The position numbers were made by a program, and so were the translations under genes. The notes beneath the pieces were generated by a model. It was given only the letters and a program-made list of their open reading frames with translations. It was not told the DNA's origin and searched no databases. This document shows positions 1 to 5,296 of a DNA stretch of 22,841 nt, in pieces (position 1 is the stretch's first letter; each line of letters starts with the position of its first letter). Source of the stretch: JAFDVN01 sp035758545 (lineage in GTDB: Bacteria > Acidobacteriota > Holophagae > Holophagales > Holophagaceae); assembly GCA_035758545.1 (NCBI GenBank), contig DASTWQ010000161.1, positions 1 to 22,841 of the forward strand. The letters are read 5' to 3'.

Positions 1-231
1 GTCCTCCGCAAGGCCTGGCGGGTGCCCTCCCAGACCGGCCGCCCCGAGGGCGAGCGGCGGCGCCTGCCGCGGAAGGCCGTCCGGCTGACGGGCGCCGTGG
101 CCGGCCGCGTGCTGCTGGTGGACGACGTCTGGACCACGGGCACCACCCTCCTGCGCAGCGCCCAGGCCCTGCAGGCCGGCGGCGCCGAGGAGGTGCGGGT
201 GCTGACCTTGTTCCGGGCCCTTCGCGGCTGA
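1..231 (+). CDS. ComF-family phosphoribosyltransferase (C-terminal part)
   Basis: The reading frame is open from the first base and ends at TGA 229-231, so this is the C-terminal 76 residues of a gene that starts outside the window. The sequence VLLVDDVWTTGTTL (window positions about 112-153) is the PRPP-binding loop of type I phosphoribosyltransferases, and the upstream basic stretch (TGRPEGERRRLPRKAVRL) matches the region preceding that loop in ComF/GntX proteins. ComF proteins are linked to DNA uptake for natural competence, but many homologues have no tested role. The N-terminal zinc-ribbon typical of the family would lie outside the window and cannot be checked. It is convergent with the TspO gene, with one base between the stop codons. 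Confidence 0.82.
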   Translation, partial: VLRKAWRVPSQTGRPEGERRRLPRKAVRLTGAVAGRVLLVDDVWTTGTTLLRSAQALQAGGAEEVRVLTLFRALRG

Positions 232-232
232 C

Positions 233-733
233 CTACCCCAGCAGCGCCGGGTTCGTCCGCCAGAGGGTGAGGCAGAGCACCGTCGCGAAGGCGATCCAGG
301 CCAGGTACGGCAGCAGCAGCGCCGCCGCCAGGGGCCGGTGGCGGCGGAAGGCCACCACCGTCGCGAGCACCAGGGCGTCCAGCAGCAGGATCTCGGCCGT
401 GGCGAGGGCGCCCCGGCGCCAGGCGAAGAAGAGCCAGCTCCAGAGGGCGTTGGCCGCGAGCTGGGCCAGGAAGAGGCCCAGGGCCGCCCGGGCCCCGCCG
501 AAGCCCCGATCCTTCCAGACCAGCCAGGCCGAGACGGCCATCAGGGTGTAGAGCAGGCTCCACACCGGCCCGAAGACCCAGCCCGGCGGCGCCCAGGGGG
601 GCAGGGCCAGTTCCGCGTAGAAGGCCCGGGCCTGCACCGAGGCCAGGGCCCCCACCGCCGCCGTGGCGTAGCAGAGCAGCAGCCAGCCCAGCAGGCCGGC
701 GAGGGAGACGAGGGGCGGGCGGCGCAGGCGCAT
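233..733 (-). CDS. TspO/MBR family membrane protein
   Basis: This 166-residue protein has about five hydrophobic segments, the length and topology of the TspO/MBR (peripheral benzodiazepine receptor) family. The conserved signature is visible: ALPPWAPPGWVFGPVWSLLY near residues 43-62, followed by WLVWKDRG, an AANALWSWLFF motif near 94-104 and a final helix containing PYLAWIAFATVL. Family members bind porphyrins and other tetrapyrroles in the membrane and are linked to stress or light responses. The start at ATG 731-733 follows a G-rich stretch that could act as a ribosome site. It is divergent from the GNAT gene with only 38 bases between the start codons, so the two promoters must be very compact. 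Confidence 0.9.
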   Translation of the reverse strand: MRLRRPPLVSLAGLLGWLLLCYATAAVGALASVQARAFYAELALPPWAPPGWVFGPVWSLLYTLMAVSAWLVWKDRGFGGARAALGLFLAQLAANALWSWLFFAWRRGALATAEILLLDALVLATVVAFRRHRPLAAALLLPYLAWIAFATVLCLTLWRTNPALLG

Positions 734-759
734 GCCCCCACCCTACCCGCATCCGCCGC

Positions 760-765
760 TATGCT
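760..765 (+). promoter_or_regulatory. candidate -10 box of a leaderless promoter for the GNAT gene
   Basis: TATGCT ends six bases before ATG 772, which would put transcription start at about the A of the start codon. The same arrangement (TAGGCT, six bases, ATG) precedes the DUF748 gene at 6272-6284. No convincing -35 hexamer is seen. The assignment rests on spacing and on the repeat of the pattern. Confidence 0.4.
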
Positions 766-771
766 CGCGGG

Positions 772-1272
772 ATGGATGCCGTCCTCGACCCCCTCACCGA
801 CGCCGACTTCGCCACCATCGCCGCCCTGGGCGAGACCATCTGGCGGGGCCACTACATCGGGATGATCAGCGCCGAGCAGGTGGACTACATGCTCAAGGGC
901 CGCTACACCCCGGAGAAGCTGCGGGCCTACCTGGGCGCCGCGGACCGCTGGCTGCGGATCCTCCGGGTGGACGGCCGCGCGGTGGGCTACTGCAGCTACG
1001 CCCTCGGACCTACGCCGACGGAGCTGAAGCTCGAGCAGCTCTACCTCCTGGCGGAGCTCAAGGGCCAGGGCCTCGGCGGTCTCATGCTGCGCCACGTCGA
1101 GGCCGAGGCCCGCCGCCTGGGCTGCCGCAGCCTCTGGCTCACCGTGAACAAGGGCAACGCCGCCTCCATCGCCATCTACCGCAAGGCCGGCTTCACCGTC
1201 CGGGAAGAGGCCGTCTTCGACATCGGGAACGGGTTCGTGATGGACGACTATGTGATGGAGAAGCGGCTGTGA
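772..1272 (+). CDS. GNAT family N-acetyltransferase
   Basis: This 166-residue protein has the single-domain GNAT fold. Motif A is visible as LYLLAELKGQGLGGLML (about residues 91-107), with the Q-x-x-G-x-G acetyl-CoA pyrophosphate loop given as KGQGLGG. Motif B follows as LTVNKGNAASIAIYRKAGF (about 123-141). Proteins of this class transfer acetyl from acetyl-CoA to an amine; the substrate (N-terminal, small molecule or toxin-like) cannot be read from the sequence. No Shine-Dalgarno is seen before ATG 772, but TATGCT lies at 760-765, exactly where a -10 box of a leaderless mRNA would be. The lower-GC cassette island begins within a few bases of its stop codon. Confidence 0.88.
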   Translation: MDAVLDPLTDADFATIAALGETIWRGHYIGMISAEQVDYMLKGRYTPEKLRAYLGAADRWLRILRVDGRAVGYCSYALGPTPTELKLEQLYLLAELKGQGLGGLMLRHVEAEARRLGCRSLWLTVNKGNAASIAIYRKAGFTVREEAVFDIGNGFVMDDYVMEKRL

Positions 1273-1276
1273 GGGG

Positions 1277-1366
1277 GAGTAACGTGGGGTCAGATATTCA
1301 CGCTTGGCGACTGTGTAAGGTGGGATGGATCCTTCACCGAACGGTTCGCCAAATTCAAAGTTAGGC
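1277..1366 (+). other. degenerate or half attC at the left end of the array
   Basis: The right half looks genuine: GTTAGGC (1360-1366) is a perfect R' core, and TCGCCAA (1346-1352) pairs with TTGGCGA (1304-1310) seven bases inside it. The bases between stem and core resemble those of the attC at 1673-1738. The left half is poor: the only candidate R'' is GAGTAAC (1277-1283), which keeps just the AAC core and lies 20 bases from the stem. It may be an attC whose left arm was lost, or a trace of the site where the first cassette entered. Confidence 0.45.
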
Positions 1367-1732
1367 GAACTTGCTATGGAATGGCTAACACCTTGGCACC
1401 CAGTCACTGACTCTGAGGAGATGACTCCAGAGTTGGTACGAGAGGTAATCAAGGGCCACCCACTATTTGGGATTCCAACAACCACGATCGGGCGTCGCCG
1501 AGATTGCGATGACGTGTTGTTCCAGCTCGAGGATGGGAGTGGAAGAGTTGCGGTCGTACACCTCACCTGGTCTATGAGACCTGAAACAGTTCCCGATTGC
1601 CCGCATACAATTTTCTTTGATTCACTCGAGTCCTGGGCAGTAGAGGGGATGTGCATTGATCACGATGAGTTCGCCTAACCACTCAATGCACCAGACGCTG
1701 CCGCTACGCGGCATCGCTGGTGATTTCGAAAG
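1361..1732 (+). mobile_element. gene cassette 1
   Basis: The boundaries are set by the G/TT crossover points of the two GTTAGG-type cores: the cassette runs from TT at 1361 to G at 1732. It carries one gene (1376-1678) that fills nearly all of it, as is normal for cassettes, and the stop codon lies inside the R'' motif of its own attC. The start codon is 15 bases after the left boundary and no promoter is apparent, so expression would depend on upstream transcription. Confidence 0.75.
1376..1678 (+). CDS. cassette-encoded hypothetical protein, 100 aa
   Basis: I chose ATG 1376 because the longer frame from 1325 would begin in the attC remnant outside the cassette; the product from 1376 starts MEWLTPWHPV. 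The weak ribosome site is AGG at 1363-1365, within the R' core itself. The protein is soluble and acidic, with no signal peptide or membrane segment. Notable motifs are HPLFGIPTTTIGRRRDCDDVLF and SGRVAVVHLTW. I recall similar WLTPWxP...HPLFG...GRR...DDVLF...VAVVHLTW proteins as a widespread small family of unknown function, but no reaction can be assigned. TAA (1676-1678) overlaps the R'' motif GCCTAAC. Base composition is clearly lower in GC than the GNAT gene upstream, as expected for an acquired gene. Confidence 0.8.
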   Translation: MEWLTPWHPVTDSEEMTPELVREVIKGHPLFGIPTTTIGRRRDCDDVLFQLEDGSGRVAVVHLTWSMRPETVPDCPHTIFFDSLESWAVEGMCIDHDEFA

Positions 1733-1738
1733 TTAGGT
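1673..1738 (+). other. attC recombination site, 66 bp
   Basis: R'' is GCCTAAC (1673-1679) and R' is GTTAGGT (1732-1738); they pair apart from the outermost base. Inside, CACCAG (1689-1694) pairs with CTGGTG (1717-1722), then CG with CG, then TGCCGC (1699-1704) with GCGGCA (1708-1713) around the loop TAC. An unpaired A at 1695 and a C/A mismatch interrupt the stem. Extrahelical bases of this kind set strand choice in folded attC sites. Size, core motifs and a GC-rich tip all match short attC sites. The crossover falls between G1732 and T1733. Confidence 0.88.
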
Positions 1739-2853
1739 TTCATGTCACTCCTTAGAGGATTTCATGAGTAGAAAACAGCTGACGATTCTTAGCGGTGCGG
1801 GCATCAATTTGGGGATCTCTGCTGTATGCCCGAAGGCAGATGAAATGCTCAATTTCACCTACAAGAAGGTGAGCGAAAGTGTGTACGGAAGGATTAAACC
1901 TGAAATAAGGTCCATGTTTTCGCCTGAATCATTCGATTACATTCTCGGCGGACTGCTGACTGTCAATTTGGCGATTGAGAAGACCAAGCAAGATTTGAAG
2001 AGATTCCGAATGAATGAACAAGCGTTCATGGACTTGTTCAAGCAGTCGGAGCTTCAGACCTCTATTGCTGATGCGCTGGACTCCATTGAAGAGCAGCTGA
2101 CCATTTCTCTCGACCAAATGCTGGATGTAACCGAAACCTTCGATGCCTCAATCTCCAGACTGTTCGAGCAGTACAACTCTATGAACTATTTCACCCTCAA
2201 TTTCGATGGGATTTTCGATCACATCATTTATGGGAAGGCTTACAAGCGTGGCGGTGAGGTAACTGATTTCTGGACATGGGATGGAAAGATCGACCGGTCA
2301 ATCGATAGAAAGATGAGGGTGTTCCACCTGCATGGGGACCTTCGCTACAAGCCATTCAAGAAAACTAGGCATAACTCTCCCCCATATCGTTGGCCTGTGG
2401 TTGTGGTGGGTGATCAAGAGGTGAAAAAGGGGATTATCGGATCAAGCGAAGCCCTTCGGTTTTACAACAAACGATTCGCTGCTGCTTTCAATGAGAGAGG
2501 CGACGTTTCCGAGAACAATCTGGCGATCATCGGCTTTGGCTTCAGAAACGAAGATGAGCACATCATTAGAGCAGTCGAACAAGCTCTGCAATCGAGGGTC
2601 TTTGATAAGGTGTTTCTTTTCGATCCAGAAGATAAGCTCGCTTCACGGCATGCTGGGCACGTCTGGGTCCCCTCGGGCTCCACGTCCCTCATCCAATTTC
2701 TTGAGATGCTCTGAATTCGTGGGTCCGCGCGCTGAAACCTAACCAGTCGCGCAATCGGACCCAACGGCCGCTTTCATGGTTCTCCGTCATGCCAAGTAAT
2801 TCCATTTCCCCCTTCAACTTCTCGCTGGCCGTTGGGCCCGCTTCCCTCCACCT
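1733..2853 (+). mobile_element. gene cassette 2, carrying a SIR2-like gene
   Basis: The cassette runs from the crossover in the 66-bp attC to the expected crossover in the right-hand attC at 2853/2854. It carries one gene (1764-2714) in the cassette direction, leaving 31 bases before it and its own 123-bp attC after it. At about 1.1 kb it is somewhat larger than a typical cassette. Confidence 0.72.
1764..2714 (+). CDS. SIR2-like domain protein, putative NAD-hydrolysing defence effector
   Basis: This 316-residue protein shows the SIR2-like Rossmann pattern: LSGAGIN (residues 9-15, the GAG nucleotide loop), YFTLNFDGIFDHI (142-154, with the N146/D148 T-x-N-x-D motif), FHLHGDLRYK (187-196, with H190-G191) and AIIGFGFRNEDEHI (254-267, the GxGF-x-D-E-x-I motif near the C-terminus). 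Asn in the TxNxD motif and His before Gly are the catalytic pair in SIR2-type NAD glycohydrolases such as those in Thoeris, DSR and pAgo-linked systems, and both are present. It lacks the zinc-finger cysteines of true sirtuin deacetylases. A good ribosome site (GAGG 1755-1758) precedes ATG 1764. It is the only gene of its cassette. The defence role is inferred from the family and the mobile setting; no partner gene (TIR, HerA or Argonaute) is present. Confidence 0.8.
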   Translation: MSRKQLTILSGAGINLGISAVCPKADEMLNFTYKKVSESVYGRIKPEIRSMFSPESFDYILGGLLTVNLAIEKTKQDLKRFRMNEQAFMDLFKQSELQTSIADALDSIEEQLTISLDQMLDVTETFDASISRLFEQYNSMNYFTLNFDGIFDHIIYGKAYKRGGEVTDFWTWDGKIDRSIDRKMRVFHLHGDLRYKPFKKTRHNSPPYRWPVVVVGDQEVKKGIIGSSEALRFYNKRFAAAFNERGDVSENNLAIIGFGFRNEDEHIIRAVEQALQSRVFDKVFLFDPEDKLASRHAGHVWVPSGSTSLIQFLEML

Positions 2854-2859
2854 TTAGGC
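2737..2859 (+). other. attC recombination site, 123 bp, with altered crossover base
   Basis: R'' is ACCTAAC (2737-2743). The left stem arm 2756-2769 pairs with 2827-2840 at 13 of 14 positions (one A/C mismatch at 2759/2837), leaving a 57-base loop region as in long attC sites. The expected R' at 2853-2859 reads TTTAGGC instead of GTTAGGC, so the conserved G of the G/TT crossover is lost. The site is therefore likely inactive or weak, which would fix cassette 2 in place. TTAGGCGAA at 2854-2862 also occurs at 1361-1369, at the left edge of the array. Confidence 0.72.
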
Positions 2860-2885
2860 GAATCTATGGCCGATCGGTGCTCCGC

Positions 2886-3092
2886 ATGCCCTATGTTTCC
2901 CTGAAGAACGTGCTGAAGGTGGTGCTTGGGCTGGGGCTCATCCTCGGCCTGATGGCCCTGGCGAGGCTGATCGAGGACGCCTATCCCGCCGTCGCGCACT
3001 TGCTCGGCCTGCTCGGCTGGCCCGTGTTCCTCCTCTACCTGGTCGTGGGCTCCTGGCGCTCCTTCTTCGCCAAGGAGAACGCCGAGTCCTAG
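2886..3092 (+). CDS. small membrane protein, 68 aa, unknown function
   Basis: An upstream in-frame start at 2832 would begin inside the attC stem, so ATG 2886 (MPYVSLKNVL) is the likelier start; GTG 2877 is possible. No clear ribosome site is seen. Two hydrophobic segments are visible, about residues 8-27 and 35-55, followed by a short basic then acidic tail (WRSFFAKENAES). High GC and codon use match the chromosome rather than the cassettes. I do not recognise the family. It is followed by a hairpin at 3095-3135. It may be a host gene next to the array, or, less likely, the gene of a third, worn cassette. Confidence 0.55.
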   Translation: MPYVSLKNVLKVVLGLGLILGLMALARLIEDAYPAVAHLLGLLGWPVFLLYLVVGSWRSFFAKENAES

Positions 3093-3094
3093 AG

Positions 3095-3135
3095 CCAACC
3101 ATGCGGACAGGAGCCTCCGCCCCTTGTCCCATTGG
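3095..3135 (+). other. imperfect hairpin after the small membrane-protein gene
   Basis: CCA (3095-3097), ATG (3101-3103) and GGACA (3105-3109) pair in order with TGTCC (3125-3129), CAT (3130-3132) and TGG (3133-3135), leaving bulged bases. There is no T-run, so an intrinsic terminator is not certain. The bulged architecture also resembles a decayed attC, with weak core-like ends (AGCCAAC 3093-3099, CTTGGAT about 3141-3147). Confidence 0.35.
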
Positions 3136-3258
3136 GATCACTTGGATGACAGGCGGGCGGCGGGCCCACTCTCGACATGCCGAAACCCCGCTCTCGGCCC
3201 TTCGGATCCGGGCGTCGCCCGGAAAAAGCTAAAGTGTGGCGCTGATTTTACTTATGGA

Positions 3259-3280
3259 CTTGGCATCGACGGTGCCTAAG
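3259..3280 (+). promoter_or_regulatory. dyad overlapping the likely rubrerythrin promoter
   Basis: CTTGGCA and TGCCTAAG form an interrupted inverted repeat with one bulged base. TAAGAT at 3277-3282 within it could be a -10 box, about 40 bases before the start codon. A repressor of the PerR/Fur or other redox type would be plausible for this operon, but no known consensus is met. The rest of 3136-3322 shows nothing else I can name. Confidence 0.25.
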
Positions 3281-3322
3281 ATGCCTGGAGATCGTCCACT
3301 CCCAACCCGATCGGAGGACACC

Positions 3323-3742
3323 ATGAGCAAGCTCAAGGGCACCAAGACCCACCAGAACCTGAAGGACGCCTTCGCCGGCGAGTCCCAGGCCAACCGGCGC
3401 TACCTCTACTTCGCCAAGGTGGCGGACGTGGAGGGCTACCCCGAGGTGGCCGGCAACTTCAAGGAGACCGCGGATGGCGAGACGGGCCACGCCCACGGCC
3501 ACCTGGACTACCTGAAGGCCGTCGGCGACCCCGCCACGGACCTGCCCATCGGCGACTCCGTGCTGAACCTGAAGGCCGCCATCGCCGGCGAGACCCACGA
3601 GTACACCGACATGTACCCGGGCATGGCCAAGACCGCCCGCGAGGAGGGCTTCCCCGAGATCGCGGACTGGTTCGAGACCCTGGCCAAGGCCGAGAAGAGC
3701 CACGCCGGCCGCTTCCAGAAGATGCTCGAGAGCATCAGCTAA
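3323..3742 (+). CDS. rubrerythrin-type diiron protein (no rubredoxin domain)
   Basis: This is a 139-residue ferritin-like four-helix protein. The diiron ligand pattern is visible: E20 in AGESQANRRYLYF, E53-x-x-H56 in DGETGHAHGH, E90/E93 in AGETHEYTDMYPGM, and E124-x-x-H127 in KAEKSHAGRF. The usual C-terminal rubredoxin domain (two CxxC pairs) is absent, so electrons must come from another protein. Rubrerythrins reduce peroxide in anaerobes and microaerophiles. ATG 3323 follows an excellent GGAGGA (3313-3318), so the in-frame start at 3236 is rejected. The next two genes (Fe-S oxidoreductase and DUF3501) form a recurrent trio with this rubrerythrin form, and the Fe-S protein is the natural electron-donor candidate. 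Confidence 0.9.
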   Translation: MSKLKGTKTHQNLKDAFAGESQANRRYLYFAKVADVEGYPEVAGNFKETADGETGHAHGHLDYLKAVGDPATDLPIGDSVLNLKAAIAGETHEYTDMYPGMAKTAREEGFPEIADWFETLAKAEKSHAGRFQKMLESIS

Positions 3743-3745
3743 GCC

Positions 3746-3810
3746 CCACCGCCGAGGCGCGGAGGACGCGGAGGGTCGCCTCTCGGCGCCCTCTGCGCCT
3801 CTGCGGTGAA
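3746..3810. repeat. imperfect palindromic intergenic repeat, copy 1
   Basis: The left arm has the pattern ACCGCCGAGGCGCGGAGG, and the reverse complement of the right arm reads ACCGCAGAGGCGCAGAGG, so the spacer between the rubrerythrin and Fe-S genes folds into a long imperfect hairpin. A related element is at 5228-5286 in the next gap of the same operon. Dispersed repeats of this GAGGCGCAGAGG-like form occur in many bacterial genomes. The right arm ends just before the ribosome site GGAG at 3818-3821. Confidence 0.7.
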
Positions 3811-3826
3811 CCTTTCCGGAGCACCC

Positions 3827-5227
3827 ATGGCTGAGCACTATTCGGTGGACGGGCACGACAGGCCGGAGACCACGCCGGGGGAGCGCATCAGCTACCTGGC
3901 GGGGAAGGGCACGGTCTACGACCCGGCGGATCCCCGCTACTGGGACGCGGAGCTGCTGCAGGAGGAGGTCCACCGGGCCTTCGAGATCTGCCACGGCTGC
4001 CGCATGTGCTTCAAGTACTGCGACAGCTTCCCGGACCTGTTCAGCTTCATCGACGAGCGCCACAACGGCGACGTGCGGGGGCTGACGAAGCGGGAGACCG
4101 ACCAGGTCATGGACGCCTGCTTCCAGTGCAAGCTCTGCGAGGTGCAGTGCCCCTACACCCCCCGGGAGGGCCACGAGTTCCAGCTGGACTTCCCCAAGCT
4201 CGTGCACCGCTACCAGGCCCAGCGCCTGAAGCGGGGCGGCCACGGGCTCCGCAAGGCCCTGCGCCGCCGAGTGCTCGGTGATCCGGACCTCGTCGGCAGG
4301 CTGGCCCGGGCCTCCTTCGGCGTGGCCAACCGCATGAACCGCGTGAAGCTCCACCGCTGGTTCCTGGAGAAGGTCCTCGGCGTGCACCAGGACGCCCACC
4401 TGCCGGACTTCGCGAACCAGACCTTCGAGGCCTGGGCGGAGCGGGCGGGCCGCATCCAGCAGACGCCCGGCGCCGAGGCGGTCCTCTTCGAGACCTGCTA
4501 CGTCCAGAACAACGATCCCCAGCTGGGCCGGGACACCCTCGAGGTGCTGGACAAGAACGGCTGCCGGGCCGGCTGCGTGAAGGGCCTCGCCTGCTGCGGC
4601 ATGCCGGCCTGGGAGCACGGCGACCTGGAGCTGACCCGCAAGCAGGCCAAGCGCAACCTGGACGCCCTCATGCCCCACGTGGAGGCGGGCTCCAAGGTCA
4701 TCGCCATCAACCCCACCTGCGCCATGATGTTGCGCCGGGAGTATCCGGAGCTGCTGGAGGGCGAGGACCGGGCGCGGGCCAAGAAGCTCGCCGAGGCCGT
4801 GCGGGATCCGGGGGAGTTCCTCTGGTCCATCCGCAACGAGGACCGCGCCAACTGGACCTTCCAGTCCACGCCGGGCCCCGTGGCCTACCACGCGCCCTGC
4901 CACCTGCGGGCCCAGTCCATCGGCTTCAAGGGCCGGGACCTGCTTCGCAAGATCCCCGGCGTGACCCTCTCCACCGTGATGGAGTGCTGCGGCCACGACG
5001 GCACCTACGCCCTCAAATATGAGACCTTCGACGATTCGAAGCGCATCGGCGAGAAGGCCTTCGCCGGCATGAAGGCCAACGAGACGGCGGAGGTCTGGGC
5101 CACCGAATGTCCCCTGGCCGGGCTCCAGTTCGGCCAGCACGCGGGCCGGCAGGCCCTCCACCCCATGACCATCCTGGCCCGGGCCTACCGCAAAGACGGC
5201 TTCCCGACGCCGGTCCCTGAAACCTGA
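3827..5227 (+). CDS. Fe-S oxidoreductase with two 4Fe-4S clusters and two CCG domains (GlpC/HdrD-like)
   Basis: This protein has 466 residues. Two ferredoxin-type motifs lie at CHGCRMCFKYC (from C55) and CFQCKLCEVQCPY (from C98). Two cysteine-rich CCG domains follow: one with the CCGMPAWEHGD motif (from C256), the second with a PCHLRAQ element and ECCGHDG (from C387). This order is that of GlpC, HdrD and related heterodisulfide-reductase-like subunits, which move electrons between a quinone or thiol couple and a partner. I chose ATG 3827, which has GGAG at 3818-3821, over GTG 3806, which lies in the palindromic repeat. Genomic context makes it a probable electron-transfer partner of the rubrerythrin, which lacks its own rubredoxin. 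Confidence 0.88.
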   Translation: MAEHYSVDGHDRPETTPGERISYLAGKGTVYDPADPRYWDAELLQEEVHRAFEICHGCRMCFKYCDSFPDLFSFIDERHNGDVRGLTKRETDQVMDACFQCKLCEVQCPYTPREGHEFQLDFPKLVHRYQAQRLKRGGHGLRKALRRRVLGDPDLVGRLARASFGVANRMNRVKLHRWFLEKVLGVHQDAHLPDFANQTFEAWAERAGRIQQTPGAEAVLFETCYVQNNDPQLGRDTLEVLDKNGCRAGCVKGLACCGMPAWEHGDLELTRKQAKRNLDALMPHVEAGSKVIAINPTCAMMLRREYPELLEGEDRARAKKLAEAVRDPGEFLWSIRNEDRANWTFQSTPGPVAYHAPCHLRAQSIGFKGRDLLRKIPGVTLSTVMECCGHDGTYALKYETFDDSKRIGEKAFAGMKANETAEVWATECPLAGLQFGQHAGRQALHPMTILARAYRKDGFPTPVPET

Positions 5228-5286
5228 AACCCCAGAGACGCAGAGACCCCAGGGTCTTCTCCGTGCCTCCGGGTCTCCGTGGTTCA
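5228..5286. repeat. imperfect palindromic intergenic repeat, copy 2
   Basis: The left arm (ACCCCAGAGACGCAGAGAC) and the reverse complement of the right arm (ACCACGGAGACCCGGAGGC) are similar, so the spacer between the Fe-S and DUF3501 genes is a degenerate palindrome of the same type as 3746-3810. It begins right after the stop codon and ends two bases before the GAGG ribosome site (5288-5291). Confidence 0.65.
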
Positions 5287-5296
5287 AGAGGTCCCT

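Larger units (their letters stand above)
1277..2859 (+). mobile_element. integron gene-cassette array lacking an integrase (CALIN), two cassettes
   Basis: A stretch of visibly lower GC than both flanks holds two plus-strand genes, each followed by an attC-like hairpin, in the layout of integron cassettes. R'' motifs of the RYYYAAC type are at 1673-1679 and 2737-2743. R' motifs of the GTTRRRY type are at 1360-1366 and 1732-1738, with a mutated form at 2853-2859. Imperfect stems lie between the R'' and R' of each site. No integrase gene or attI is visible in the window, so this is an array without integrase unless one lies beyond the left end. The array sits between the stop of the GNAT gene and a small membrane-protein gene, both with the usual high GC of the chromosome. 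Confidence 0.8.

Noticed and set aside
1281..1297. AACGTGGGGTCAG-like stretch as the end of a REP-associated transposase element
   Set aside because: It vaguely recalls such ends, but there is no matching inverted copy and no transposase; kept only as an unexplained stretch.
1325..1375. Upstream start for the cassette 1 protein
   Set aside because: It would start within the left attC remnant, outside the cassette; ATG 1376 lies just inside the boundary.
2886..3092. Small membrane protein as a toxin of a toxin-antitoxin cassette
   Set aside because: No antitoxin partner or RNA antitoxin signal is visible, and its composition is that of the chromosome.
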